Below the pieces are notes generated by a model that made no database searches, had not been told where the DNA came from, and worked only from the letters and a program-made list of their open reading frames with translations. Positions 8,593 to 17,574 of a stretch of 64,000 nucleotides of DNA are shown here, piece by piece. The DNA is from Hyphomicrobiales bacterium. GTDB taxonomy: Bacteria; Pseudomonadota; Alphaproteobacteria; Rhizobiales; Rhizobiaceae. The position numbers and the translations under genes are program-made. The stretch spans positions 27,888 through 91,887 of the forward strand of contig UBMI01000001.1 of assembly GCA_900466475.1 (NCBI GenBank), given 5' to 3'. Positions within the stretch are counted from its first letter, which is position 1, and every line of letters starts with the position of its first letter.

Positions 8593-10188
8593 ATGGCACC
8601 TCGCGTTCTCGTATCCGACGAACTGTCGGAAACCGCCGTCCAGATCTTTCGTGATCGCGGCGTCGAAGTCGATTTCCAGCCGCAGCTCGGCAAGGACAAA
8701 GACAAGCTGTTCGAAGTCATCGGCAATTATGATGGCCTGGCCATCCGTTCCGCCACCAAGGTGACCGAGAAGATCATCGAAGCCGCCAAGAACCTCAAGG
8801 TCGTTGGCCGCGCCGGTATCGGTGTCGACAACGTCGATATCCCGGCTGCATCGCGCCGCGGTATCATCGTCATGAACACCCCGTTCGGCAACTCGATCAC
8901 GACTGCCGAACACGCAATCGCCCTGATGTTTGCGGTTGCGCGCCAACTTCCGGCTGCCGACACCTCGACGCAGGCCGGCAAATGGGAAAAGTCGAAGTTC
9001 ATGGGTGTCGAGATCACCGGCAAGACGCTTGGCGTCATCGGTGCCGGCAATATCGGCTCCATCGTCTGCGCTCGTGCCATCGGCTTGAAGATGCACGTCA
9101 TCGCCTATGACCCGTTCCTCTCCAAGGAGCGCGCCGAGGAAATGGGCGTCACCAAGGTCGAGCTAGACGAGTTGCTCGCCCAGGCTGATTTCATCACGCT
9201 GCACGTGCCGATGACGGACAAGACGCGCGGCATCCTGAACAAGGAAGCGCTCGCCAAGACCAAGCCCGGTGTTCGGATCATCAACTGCGCGCGCGGCGGT
9301 CTCGTCGATGAGGCGGCTCTTGCCGATGCGATTAAGTCCGGCCATGTTGCCGGTGCTGCTTTCGACGTGTTCGAAGTCGAGCCCGCCAAGGAAAGCCCGC
9401 TCTTCGGCCTGCCGAACGTCGTCTGCACGCCGCATCTCGGCGCATCGACCACGGAAGCGCAGGAGAACGTCGCTCTGCAGGTGGCCGAGCAGATGGCCGA
9501 TTACCTCGTCAGGGGTGCGGTTTCGAACGCCATCAACATGCCGTCGATCACTGCCGAAGAGGCGCCGATCCTGAAGCCGTTCATCAGGCTCGCTGATGTT
9601 CTCGGCGCCTTCGTCGGCCAGGTCACGGAAGAGCCGATCAAGGAAATCGAGATCCTTTACGACGGCGTCACGGCCAATATGAACACCCGCGCGCTGACCT
9701 CCGCGGTCCTCGCCGGCCTGATCCGCTCGCAAGTGGCCGACGTCAACATGGTTTCGGCGCCAGTCATGATCAAGGAAAAGGGCATCATCCTCTCCGAGGT
9801 CAAGCGCGACAAGTCGGGTGTCTTCGACGGCTATATCAAGTTGACGGTGACGACGGAATCCATGACGCGTTCGATCGCCGGCACGGTCTTCTCCGACGGC
9901 AAGCCACGCTTCATCCAGATCAAGGGCATCAACCTTGACGCCGATGTCGGCAGCCACATGATCTACATCACCAATACCGACGTTCCCGGCATGATCGGCT
10001 TCATCGGCACGACGCTTGGTGCTGCCGGCGTCAACATCGCCAACTTCCAGCTCGGCCGCGACAAGCAGGGCGGCGACGCTATTGCTCTGCTCTATGTCGA
10101 CGGCGCGGTTGACGACCTCGTGCTGGGCCAGTTGACCGCCAATTCGGCGATCCGCCAGGCAAAGCTGTTGGCCTTCAACGTCGACTGA
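8593..10188 (+). CDS. serA: D-3-phosphoglycerate dehydrogenase
   Basis: First committed enzyme of serine synthesis, NAD-dependent. The protein has 531 residues, the long form with the extra intervening domain and a C-terminal ACT domain (about 455-531) that usually carries serine feedback control. The nucleotide-binding loop GVIGAGNIGS is at about 147-156, catalytic Arg is R234 in INCARGGLVDE and catalytic His is H281 in TPHLGAST. The ATG at 8593 has AAGGAGG upstream. It is in an operon behind serC and ends at a strong terminator. Confidence 0.97.
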   Translation: MAPRVLVSDELSETAVQIFRDRGVEVDFQPQLGKDKDKLFEVIGNYDGLAIRSATKVTEKIIEAAKNLKVVGRAGIGVDNVDIPAASRRGIIVMNTPFGNSITTAEHAIALMFAVARQLPAADTSTQAGKWEKSKFMGVEITGKTLGVIGAGNIGSIVCARAIGLKMHVIAYDPFLSKERAEEMGVTKVELDELLAQADFITLHVPMTDKTRGILNKEALAKTKPGVRIINCARGGLVDEAALADAIKSGHVAGAAFDVFEVEPAKESPLFGLPNVVCTPHLGASTTEAQENVALQVAEQMADYLVRGAVSNAINMPSITAEEAPILKPFIRLADVLGAFVGQVTEEPIKEIEILYDGVTANMNTRALTSAVLAGLIRSQVADVNMVSAPVMIKEKGIILSEVKRDKSGVFDGYIKLTVTTESMTRSIAGTVFSDGKPRFIQIKGINLDADVGSHMIYITNTDVPGMIGFIGTTLGAAGVNIANFQLGRDKQGGDAIALLYVDGAVDDLVLGQLTANSAIRQAKLLAFNVD

Positions 10189-10211
10189 GTTTTCCTCCCA
10201 AGGAAAGACAT

Positions 10212-10246
10212 GAAAAACCGGCCCGGTCTCCGTGCCGGTTTTTTAT
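10212..10246 (+). terminator. Intrinsic terminator after serA
   Basis: AAAAACCGGC pairs with GCCGGTTTTTT around a short loop, followed by ATTT. The A-tract before the stem lets it also act on the opposite strand. Confidence 0.9.
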
Positions 10247-10278
10247 TTGGTCCAGCGCGTGTCGTTGGTGACCTGCGG

Positions 10279-10494
10279 TCAGTGGCGGGTGATCTTTGCG
10301 TCGTGATGCAGGAAGGTATCTCTGCTCGCGTCGAAAACCCTGAAGAACTCGTCCCAGGAAATATTTTCGACAGTGCTTTCCAGCCTGCCGAAATCAACAC
10401 CGACCAAGCCACTTTTCATCCGGGCGGGATGGCCGCCGCGGGCTTCGATCCATTCCCGGATTTTATCGTGATCTGTCATTGCGGATGTGCCCAT
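10279..10494 (-). CDS. Small conserved hypothetical protein
   Basis: A 71-residue soluble protein, MGTSAMTDHDKIREWIEARGG... The ending ISWDEFFRVFDASRDTFLHHD resembles a group of small proteins of unknown function that pair an N-terminal DHDKIREW-type helix with an ISWDEFF motif. The start at 10494 is supported by GGAGG 5 bases upstream; a second ATG stands directly before it at 10497 and MTDHDK (10479) is another possible start. Single gene between the serA terminator and the diguanylate cyclase. Function unknown. Confidence 0.68.
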   Translation of the reverse strand: MGTSAMTDHDKIREWIEARGGHPARMKSGLVGVDFGRLESTVENISWDEFFRVFDASRDTFLHHDAKITRH

Positions 10495-10756
10495 CATCGC
10501 CTCCATCCAGATGGGTTGTATTTTCAACCAGAAATAACGCCCTGAAAATGATTTGGTTCCGCCGGACAGTTACGCATGTGTTCGGCCTTTTGGCGCAGCT
10601 AATTGTTAGGACTTTCAACCGCGCCGCGAAACGGTGGCTTTGGGTAACTTTCACTGCTTATTTTGCATGCGTGCGCTTAAAGTTTAAGCCTCTTATGATT
10701 GTGATTTTATTTAGTTTTCTCGGCTACAACACTTCCGATATTGGTTCTAATTTCGC

Positions 10757-12847
10757 GTGAATTTCTCGATGGCCTTTCAGACGAATTCCGGGCAGCCCGA
10801 AGCTCTTGTTGATGATTTTCGTTCGCTGTTTGCCACGCATCCCTCTCCTATGTGGGTCTACGATCCGGATACGCTGCGCTTCCTGATCGTCAATGACGCG
10901 GCGCTCGTGCTCTATGGCTACAGCGCCGAGGACTATGAAGGCATGACCGTGCTCGATATCCGCCCGGCTGCCGAACGGGAGCGGATGCTTAGCGCCGTCC
11001 ATGAGCGTACCGACATGGAGAAGGCCGAGCGCTGGACACATCTGAAGGCCAATGGCGAAGCGATCGAGGTTCTGACATACGGCCGGGAAGTACGTTTCGA
11101 AGGAAAGGCTGCAATCCTGGCGATCGTGCAAGATCGTACCGAGGTCAATGCCGCACAGCGCCAGATAACCAGTGCACGCTCGCTGCTGGACAGCATCGTC
11201 GACAATCTGCCGGTCGGCGTCTTCGTGAAGGATATGGAAGAGGATGGCCGCTACATCCTGCTGAACGAGGCGTGCGGCGATATCATGGGCTTTCGTGCCG
11301 GAGACGTGGTTGGACGGGTGGATCGGGATTTCTTCCCCTTTGAGCAGACTGTCGTCTTCCGCAAGCAGGATCACGAGGCGTTCGCCGCGGGTACGACGAT
11401 CAGCTTCGAGGAGACGATGGAGCGGGCCGATGGCGGCAAGCGAATCCTTCGCACCGTGAAGCGTGCGCTCCCGGCGCCAGAGGGCAAGGAGCCGCGCTAT
11501 CTGCTCGGCATTTCTCACGATGTGACGGAAGAGCGTGCGGTGGAGGCTAAGCTTGCACATCTTGCCACGCATGACTCGCTGACGCGCCTGCCGAACCGCG
11601 CCGCCTTCTCCAAGCATATCCGCAAGCAAACCATTACCGCTTCCACCGAAAAGCCGGTGGCGCTCCTCTACATCGATGTCGACCATTTCAAGACGATCAA
11701 TGACAGCAAGGGCCATGCCGCTGGCGATGCTCTGCTGTGCCAGGTGGCGGAGCGTCTGCTGGCGCTGGCCGATGAAGGCGACCTCGTTGCGCGTCTCGGC
11801 GGTGACGAATTCGCAGTCGTGCTGCAGCTTGTCGAAGCCGGCCGGGCAGAGCGTTTTGCCGATCTGCTGCTCAAGTCGCTCGCGAAAGCCTTCGATCTCG
11901 ACGGCGCACGGGAGCATGTCACCTGCAGCATCGGCATTGCGTTGGCACCAGTCGATGCCGGCGAAGCCGATGTGCTGATGCGCCATGCCGACCTCGCGCT
12001 TTATGCCGCCAAGGAAAGTGGGCGCTCAACCTACCGCTTCTATGAGCCTGCCATGCGGCTCGAGGCAGAGCGCCGGCATCATTTGACTGGCGAATTGCGC
12101 GACGCGCTGGAATACGGACAGTTCGAGCTTTACTACCAGCCCATCGTCCAGCTCGAGGATGATGGCATCGGCGGCTTCGAGGCGCTGATCCGCTGGAGGC
12201 ATCCGGTGCGTGGCATCGTGGCGCCGATGGAATTCATTCCGCTTGCCGAAGAGACGGGGCTTATCGTTCCGATCGGAGACTGGGTCCTGCGCGAGGCGTG
12301 TCGCGTAGCTGTCACATGGCCGGACCATCTGAAGATTGCGGTCAATCTCTCCGTTAGCCAGTTTCGCCACGCAAGCCTGTTCTCCAGCATTGTCGGCGCG
12401 CTCGATGAGACCGGACTTCGCCCCGAGCGGCTGGAAATCGAGATCACCGAATCCGTCTTCCTGGCTGATGTGGCACAGAGCCTGCCGCTGCTTCGGGCGC
12501 TGAAGGAACTCGGCGTTCGCATCGCGATCGACGATTTCGGCACGGGCTATTCTTCACTAAGCTACTTGCGGGCCTTCCCCTTCGACAAGATCAAGCTCGA
12601 TCGCAGCTTTGTTTCCGGGATAGAGACCGACCCCGGCAATCTTGCCATCGTGCGGGCCGTCGCCGGTATCGGCTCCGGCTTCAACGCGGTTACACTTGCC
12701 GAGGGTATCGAAACCGAGGAACAGCTGAAAAAGCTCAGGGCCGAAGGTTTCGGTGAAGTGCAGGGATATCTTCTCGGCAGACCCATGCCCCAGCGTGAAG
12801 TCGAGGCGCTGATTTACGGCCGTCAGTTGAAGAAAGCATCAGCCTGA
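10757..12847 (+). CDS. PAS-PAS-GGDEF-EAL cyclic-di-GMP protein
   Basis: A 696-residue cytoplasmic sensor. Two PAS domains lie at about 20-135 (FATHPSPMWVYDPDTLRF) and 140-265 (VDNLPVGVFVKDMEEDG), then GGDEF at 348-352 in RLGGDEFAVV and EAL at 475-477 in FEALIRWRHP. The EAL domain keeps DDFGTGYSS and TLAEGIETEEQ, so both synthase and phosphodiesterase centres look intact. The RxxD product-inhibition site before GGDEF is absent (DEGD there). The GTG at 10757 or the ATG at 10769 may be the start. Its last 9 bases overlap the convergent LysR gene. The signal sensed is unknown. Confidence 0.93.
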   Translation: MNFSMAFQTNSGQPEALVDDFRSLFATHPSPMWVYDPDTLRFLIVNDAALVLYGYSAEDYEGMTVLDIRPAAERERMLSAVHERTDMEKAERWTHLKANGEAIEVLTYGREVRFEGKAAILAIVQDRTEVNAAQRQITSARSLLDSIVDNLPVGVFVKDMEEDGRYILLNEACGDIMGFRAGDVVGRVDRDFFPFEQTVVFRKQDHEAFAAGTTISFEETMERADGGKRILRTVKRALPAPEGKEPRYLLGISHDVTEERAVEAKLAHLATHDSLTRLPNRAAFSKHIRKQTITASTEKPVALLYIDVDHFKTINDSKGHAAGDALLCQVAERLLALADEGDLVARLGGDEFAVVLQLVEAGRAERFADLLLKSLAKAFDLDGAREHVTCSIGIALAPVDAGEADVLMRHADLALYAAKESGRSTYRFYEPAMRLEAERRHHLTGELRDALEYGQFELYYQPIVQLEDDGIGGFEALIRWRHPVRGIVAPMEFIPLAEETGLIVPIGDWVLREACRVAVTWPDHLKIAVNLSVSQFRHASLFSSIVGALDETGLRPERLEIEITESVFLADVAQSLPLLRALKELGVRIAIDDFGTGYSSLSYLRAFPFDKIKLDRSFVSGIETDPGNLAIVRAVAGIGSGFNAVTLAEGIETEEQLKKLRAEGFGEVQGYLLGRPMPQREVEALIYGRQLKKASA

Positions 12848-13717
12848 GATCATCGCGTCAAAAGCATCTGCCGCCTTGCTGCGATAGCGCTCCTCGTGCC
12901 GCAGCAGGAAGAAGGGGCGGGGCAAAGGCGGGATGTTCACCTCGGTGAGCAACCCGTTTTCCAGCTTCATCGCAACGACGCTGCGCGACATCAGCGTCGC
13001 GCCGATGCCGGCTTCGACAATACCGACAAGTGGTTCGTTCTCCGGAAGGACCATTGCCACATCAAGCGCATCGATATCGATACCGGCCTTCTGCAAAAGG
13101 CTTTCGAAGGCAAGGCGGGTGCCCGAGCCCCGTTCGCGCAAGACCCACTGCGCTTGGGGAAAATCGATCGGGCTGCGTGGTCTGCCGTCCGCCCAAGGGT
13201 GATCTGGAGCAACGACGACGATCATCTCGTCCAGTGCAACTTGCCTTGCGGATATGCCCCGCCGTTCGTTTGGCCACTCGATGAGGCCGAGTTCCACCTC
13301 GCCATGTGCAACGGCATCCGACACTTCGGCAGTGTTGCCGATGCGTATTGTCAGCTCGATACCCGGATAGTTTCGCCGGAATGCGGCAAGCCGTGGCGAG
13401 AGCCAATAACCGCCGATCGTCTGGCTCGCCATGAGTGACAGCTCGCCATGCATCAGCCCTGAGAGGTCCATAAGTGCTGCTTCCGCTGCTCTGGCGCTGG
13501 CGAGGACGGCCTGCGCTTCCTTCAGAAACAATTGGCCGGTTCTGTTCAAAACGATCGAACGGCCGACGCGGTCAAAAAGTGTCACTCCATGTCGTGTCTC
13601 CAAGGCGGTGATCGCCGCGCTGACGGCCGACTGGGTCATATTCAGATGGGCAGCTGCTTTCGTGATGTGCTGTCGCGCTGCCACTTCCGTGAATATTCTC
13701 AGCTGTTCCAATGTCAT
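12839..13717 (-). CDS. LysR family transcriptional regulator (CysB/CbbR-like)
   Basis: A 292-residue regulator. The N-terminal winged helix-turn-helix reads ITKAAAHLNMTQSAVSAAITALE (residues about 18-40). The rest is a periplasmic-binding-like effector domain (GELSLMASQTIGGYWLSPRL onward). It is divergent from the TehA/SLAC1-type transporter gene, with a perfect 17-bp inverted repeat between them, which argues that it controls that transporter. The co-inducer cannot be read; sulfite is possible given related exporters. Confidence 0.92.
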   Translation of the reverse strand: MTLEQLRIFTEVAARQHITKAAAHLNMTQSAVSAAITALETRHGVTLFDRVGRSIVLNRTGQLFLKEAQAVLASARAAEAALMDLSGLMHGELSLMASQTIGGYWLSPRLAAFRRNYPGIELTIRIGNTAEVSDAVAHGEVELGLIEWPNERRGISARQVALDEMIVVVAPDHPWADGRPRSPIDFPQAQWVLRERGSGTRLAFESLLQKAGIDIDALDVAMVLPENEPLVGIVEAGIGATLMSRSVVAMKLENGLLTEVNIPPLPRPFFLLRHEERYRSKAADAFDAMISG

Positions 13718-13733
13718 GTTGCCTCCATCGATT

Positions 13734-13782
13734 ATTCGATTTTATCGAATGGAATGACAAAGATAAATCGTTGGAAGCGATT
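13734..13782. promoter_or_regulatory. LysR-type operator sites
   Basis: ATTCGAT-TTT-ATCGAAT (13734-13750) is a perfect 7-bp inverted repeat with a T-N11-A core, the classic LysR recognition form. A second weaker dyad AATCG-N7-CGATT is at 13766-13782. Spacing between centres is about 32 bp, three helical turns, which fits a LysR tetramer covering a recognition and an activation site in the divergent promoter. Confidence 0.75.
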
Positions 13783-13824
13783 ATTTTGTGGCGATATGAA
13801 AGCGGTCAACGAAAGGAATTCGCC

Positions 13825-14949
13825 ATGACCGTCCTCCAATTTTCCCAGTCCGTGCCGACCGTTCATACCCGTGGGCGGATTCTGCGCCACTTCACGCCCA
13901 ACTGGTTTGCAACGACGATGGGGACCGGCATCCTTGCTGTTTGTCTCGCCCAGTTTCCCGGCTTGCCGTCTCTGCATACTGCAGGCGAGGCGCTATGGCT
14001 CGCAAATATCGCCTTGTTTGCAGTGCTGACCTCTGTTTACGCCGGCAAGTGGCTACTGCATCCCGGTGCTGCGCTCAGGGCCTTCGATCATCCCGTCGTC
14101 TCGATGTTCTTTGGCTGCATTCCCATGGGGCTTGCGACCATCGTCAACGGCTTCCTGATCTTCGGGCCATCCCTGTTCGGCGATGTTGCTGTTACCATCG
14201 CTGCGCATCTGTGGTGGGCCGATGCGGCGCTCGCGGTTCTGGCGGGCCTTGCCATTCCGCTGGTCATGTTCACGCGGCAGCAGCATGCAATCGAGCATAT
14301 GAGCGCCATCTGGCTGTTGCCGATCGTTGCCTCCGAGGTCGCCGCTGCAAGCGGCGGATTGTTGTTGCCGCATCTTGCCGAAGGCGCGCAGTTCCCGGTG
14401 CTTTTTGCGAGCTTCATGCTCTGGTCCTGTTCGGTGCCGCTCGCGCTCGGCATTCTCGTCATCCTCTTTCTGCGCATGGCTCTGCATAAACTGCCGCCGG
14501 CCAGCATGGCAGCGACGAGCTTTCTGGCACTCGGCCCCGTTGGCACGGGAGCGCTTGGTCTTGCCCTGTTTTCTGCCAATGGCGCGCAGGCTCTTGTCGC
14601 CAGCGGCCTCGGTCCGCTAGCTACGGCAATTTCGGGTGCGGCTTTGCTTGGTGCTCTCCTGCTTTGGGGCTATGGCCTGTGGTGGCTCGGCCTGGCGGTC
14701 GCCATCACCTTCAACCACCTGCGGCAGGGCTTGCCCTTCAATCTCGGCTGGTGGGGTTATACTTTCCCGATCGGCGTCTATGCCGTCGCGACGCTGCGGC
14801 TTTCCAGTATCTTCCCATTGCCGGCGCTGACCGTGTTCGGGGAGGTTCTGGTCATGGCCCTTGCTGCCGTCTGGGTTGTCGTTGTCGTCCGCACAAGCCG
14901 CGGCGCCTATAATGGCTCTCTCTTCGTCGATCCGAGCCTGGAGAGCTGA
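13825..14949 (+). CDS. TDT/SLAC1-family transporter (TehA-like, possible sulfite exporter)
   Basis: A 374-residue integral membrane protein with about ten hydrophobic segments. The N-terminal HFTPNWFATTMGTGILAV is the signature opening of the tellurite-resistance/dicarboxylate transporter family, which includes TehA, Ssu1-type sulfite pumps and the SLAC1 anion channel. The short soluble N-terminus and the C-terminal TSRGAYNGSLF are family-typical. It follows GAAAGGAATT at 13811. Divergent LysR control suggests induction by the exported anion, but the substrate is not determined. Confidence 0.87.
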   Translation: MTVLQFSQSVPTVHTRGRILRHFTPNWFATTMGTGILAVCLAQFPGLPSLHTAGEALWLANIALFAVLTSVYAGKWLLHPGAALRAFDHPVVSMFFGCIPMGLATIVNGFLIFGPSLFGDVAVTIAAHLWWADAALAVLAGLAIPLVMFTRQQHAIEHMSAIWLLPIVASEVAAASGGLLLPHLAEGAQFPVLFASFMLWSCSVPLALGILVILFLRMALHKLPPASMAATSFLALGPVGTGALGLALFSANGAQALVASGLGPLATAISGAALLGALLLWGYGLWWLGLAVAITFNHLRQGLPFNLGWWGYTFPIGVYAVATLRLSSIFPLPALTVFGEVLVMALAAVWVVVVVRTSRGAYNGSLFVDPSLES

Positions 14950-15047
14950 TAGCCGGCGCGCTGATGCAACTGCCTCAATCATTCGTTATTTTGAGAATTC
15001 TGGTCAGCATTGCATACTCTCCACGGGGCTGAAGAAGGAGGATGCAG

Positions 15048-15149
15048 ATGAAACGCTACACGTTCTCGATGATCGGTCTGGCGATCGTGACCGCCATCAT
15101 CGCCAATCCGGGCATCGCACTTGCCTGCAACAAATTGATCGGCACATGA
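15048..15149 (+). CDS. 33-residue exported micro-peptide
   Basis: ATG at 15048 stands 5 bases after a strong AAGGAGG (15036-15042 region) and opens a 33-codon frame: MKRYTFSMIGLAIVTAIIAN then PGIALACNKLIGT. It has the plan of a Sec signal peptide: Lys/Arg N-terminus, hydrophobic core, and a possible cut after ALA leaving CNKLIGT. It is not a good lipobox because Leu rather than a small residue precedes Ala-Cys. An intrinsic terminator follows 25 bases after the stop, so it looks like an independent transcription unit. Function unknown; I do not recognise a family. Confidence 0.6.
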   Translation: MKRYTFSMIGLAIVTAIIANPGIALACNKLIGT

Positions 15150-15173
15150 GCCGATAGCACCCACCTCTTACCT

Positions 15174-15203
15174 GAAGGCGCAGCTTCGGCTGCGTCTTTT
15201 TTG
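15174..15203 (+). terminator. Intrinsic terminator after the micro-peptide gene
   Basis: GGCGCAGC, loop TTCG, GCTGCGTC followed by TTTTTT. It isolates the 33-codon gene from the MscS gene. Confidence 0.87.
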
Positions 15204-15249
15204 ATGGCTTTCCCTTTCCCATGCTGCATCGCACCCTAACTGCGAGCGC

Positions 15250-16350
15250 ATGACGGAATTCCTGGACGATATTCGCGCAGAAGGCATCTGGCTGCCGGAC
15301 TGGCTTGCAAGCGCCATCATCTTTGCAGTGGTCATATCGGTCACGCTCTTTGCGCATCGCCTCCTCTTCCGGCTGCTGACACGGCTGATCGAGGGCAAGG
15401 ATCTATTATGGCGCTCGCTCGTCTCGCGCCTGAAACGGGTCGTGCGGCTTGCCATGCTGGTGGCAGCACTTTCCTTCGGCGCGACAATTGCGCCGCTGAC
15501 GGATCTGCAGTCGGCGACCGTGCGCCATACCCTCTTGATCTTCTTCATCGTGCTCGTCGCCTGGATGGCGAAGATCGTCAAGCATATCTGGATGACGGTC
15601 TATCTCCGCCGCTTCAAGCTCGATGCCGAGGACAATCTTCTGGCGCGCAAGCATGTGACGCAGACGCGCATCATGGAGCGTATTGCCGATCTCCTCATCG
15701 TCGTGGTGGCAATATCGGCCTGCATGATGACCTTCGATGCCGTCCGGCAATATGGCGTCAGCCTGCTCGCGTCTGCCGGCGTGGCCGGTATCGTCATCGG
15801 CCTTGCGCTGCAGCCCGTGCTGAAAAACCTGTTTGCGGGCATCCAGCTTGCCATCACTCAGCCAATCCGCATCGACGATGCACTTTTGGTCGAAGGAGAA
15901 TGGGGCAAGGTGGAAGAGATCACCTCCACTTACGTTGTCGTGCAATTGTGGGACTGGCGACGATTGATCCTGCCGCTCAGCTATTTCATCGAGAACCCGT
16001 TCCAGAACTGGACGCGCGAAAGCTCGGCGCTGATCGGCACCGTCATGATCTATCTGGATTACAGCGTGCCGCTGGAAGTGATCCGCAGGAAGGTCGAGGA
16101 GATCGCGAAGGGCTCGCCGCTATGGGATCGCCATGTCGTCAACATTGCTGTGACGGATTTCCGCGAGGCTGTGATGGAAATCCGCATTCTCGTCTCGGCA
16201 TCGAATTCCGGCCGCACCTTCGATCTGCGCTGCGAAGTGCGCGAGAAGCTGATCGATTTCATCCAGCGCGAATATCCGGCAGCCTTGCCGCGCATGCGCG
16301 CTGTCATGAACGAACCGCCGGTGCGAGATCGGCGAGAAGCGGCGGAATAG
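15250..16350 (+). CDS. MscS-family mechanosensitive ion channel
   Basis: A 366-residue inner-membrane channel protein. Four to five hydrophobic segments fill residues 20-190. The pore helix and beta-domain signature reads GVAGIVIGLALQPVLKNLFAGIQL (about 177-200), followed by ITQPIRIDDALLVEGEWGKVEEIT, the conserved start of the MscS beta domain. It probably releases solutes on osmotic downshift. It starts soon after a terminator, has no strong ribosome site, and ends 2 bases from the convergent DMT permease gene. Confidence 0.93.
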   Translation: MTEFLDDIRAEGIWLPDWLASAIIFAVVISVTLFAHRLLFRLLTRLIEGKDLLWRSLVSRLKRVVRLAMLVAALSFGATIAPLTDLQSATVRHTLLIFFIVLVAWMAKIVKHIWMTVYLRRFKLDAEDNLLARKHVTQTRIMERIADLLIVVVAISACMMTFDAVRQYGVSLLASAGVAGIVIGLALQPVLKNLFAGIQLAITQPIRIDDALLVEGEWGKVEEITSTYVVVQLWDWRRLILPLSYFIENPFQNWTRESSALIGTVMIYLDYSVPLEVIRRKVEEIAKGSPLWDRHVVNIAVTDFREAVMEIRILVSASNSGRTFDLRCEVREKLIDFIQREYPAALPRMRAVMNEPPVRDRREAAE

Positions 16351-16352
16351 AT

Positions 16353-17309
16353 CTACCGCTTCGGCGCTCCCGCATCACCTTCTACCGGTGTCGTGGCGAT
16401 CGGTGACTGTGCATCGCCCGAAGCGACGGCGGCTGGCAGCGGCACACGGCGCTTGCGTTCGCGGATCAGTGTCAGCAGACCGGAGCAGATGATAAGCACG
16501 ATGCCGAAAGCCATCGGCAGATCGACGCTGTCATTGAAGAAAAGATAGCCGAAGGCAATCGCCCAGATCATCTGGCTATATTGCGGCGTCGCCACCAGGG
16601 TTGCCGGAGCAAGCCTTGCTGCTGTCATCAGCATGACGTTGCCGGCGGCCCCCAGCAGGCCATAGCTTGCGAGAAACAGCCATTGCTGCGGGCTTGGTGC
16701 CACCACCTCAGAAAGCATGAGCAAGCCGCTGACGACAAGGGTGCCCAGCAGCGACGCGCCAAACAGCGAGAGGCGTTTTTCAGCCGGACCGAGCTTGCGC
16801 AGGATAACGATGGCGATGGCAGCGCTGATCGCGCCGATCGTCGCCGCCAGATGACCAATCGACAATTCGCGGAAACCGGGCCTCAGAACGACGAGCACAC
16901 CCAGAAAACCGACGATGACGGCCGCCCAACGCTGCCAGCGCACATCCTCTTTCAGGAAGATGACCGAGAGAATGGTGACGAAGGAGGGGAGCAGGAAAAG
17001 CAGGCAGAAGGCCTCGGCCATCGGCAGCTTGGTAAAGGTGATGATAGAGGCGATCGCGCCGATCGCGCCCGCGGCAAAGCGCACCATCCAGAGCGGCCGG
17101 TTCGTCGTCCTGAAAATGTCCAGCCATGAATCGCTCGGTCCCTTGATGAAAGGCAGCGCGGCAATGCTGAGGATCGCGCCTGTGAAGGCGACCTGGAAGG
17201 AAGGAACCGTGCCGTGCAGGGCCTTGATGGATGCATCGCTGAAGGCAAAGACGGCATAGGCCGCGAATGCGACTAGGACGCCACGAAGCGTGGTGGAGGC
17301 GGCTGTCAT
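16353..17309 (-). CDS. DMT superfamily permease (EamA domains)
   Basis: A 318-residue membrane protein with about ten transmembrane helices arranged as two EamA repeats: AVFAFSDASIKALHG and LPMAEAFCLLFLLPSFVTIL in the first, GALLGAAGNVMLMTAARLAPATLVAT-like sequence and IWAIAFGYLFFNDS in the second. The C-terminal tail is short, charged and cytoplasmic (RERKRRVPLP). Such proteins export metabolites, often amino acids; the substrate here is unknown. It is convergent with the MscS gene. Confidence 0.9.
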   Translation of the reverse strand: MTAASTTLRGVLVAFAAYAVFAFSDASIKALHGTVPSFQVAFTGAILSIAALPFIKGPSDSWLDIFRTTNRPLWMVRFAAGAIGAIASIITFTKLPMAEAFCLLFLLPSFVTILSVIFLKEDVRWQRWAAVIVGFLGVLVVLRPGFRELSIGHLAATIGAISAAIAIVILRKLGPAEKRLSLFGASLLGTLVVSGLLMLSEVVAPSPQQWLFLASYGLLGAAGNVMLMTAARLAPATLVATPQYSQMIWAIAFGYLFFNDSVDLPMAFGIVLIICSGLLTLIRERKRRVPLPAAVASGDAQSPIATTPVEGDAGAPKR

Positions 17310-17574
17310 TTATCCGAATCTTAAAGAGGTGGGTCATTTCATCTACGGGATGAAATGCGGTCTATCAAAGGTTGATTGCGAATAGCTGCAATGCATGACC
17401 CGCGCATGACGCCATCGGAAGCGCCGGAAAAGCCGGGTCTTGCGTCGGAGCCCAATAGTTTCTATATCCGTCGCCCATGCAGGCTGGCGGCCGATCCCGC
17501 CGGAAATACAGGAAATCCGCCACATTCCGACGTGAGAAAGGCGGATCGAAACAGCACAGAATTTGGCAGCACCC

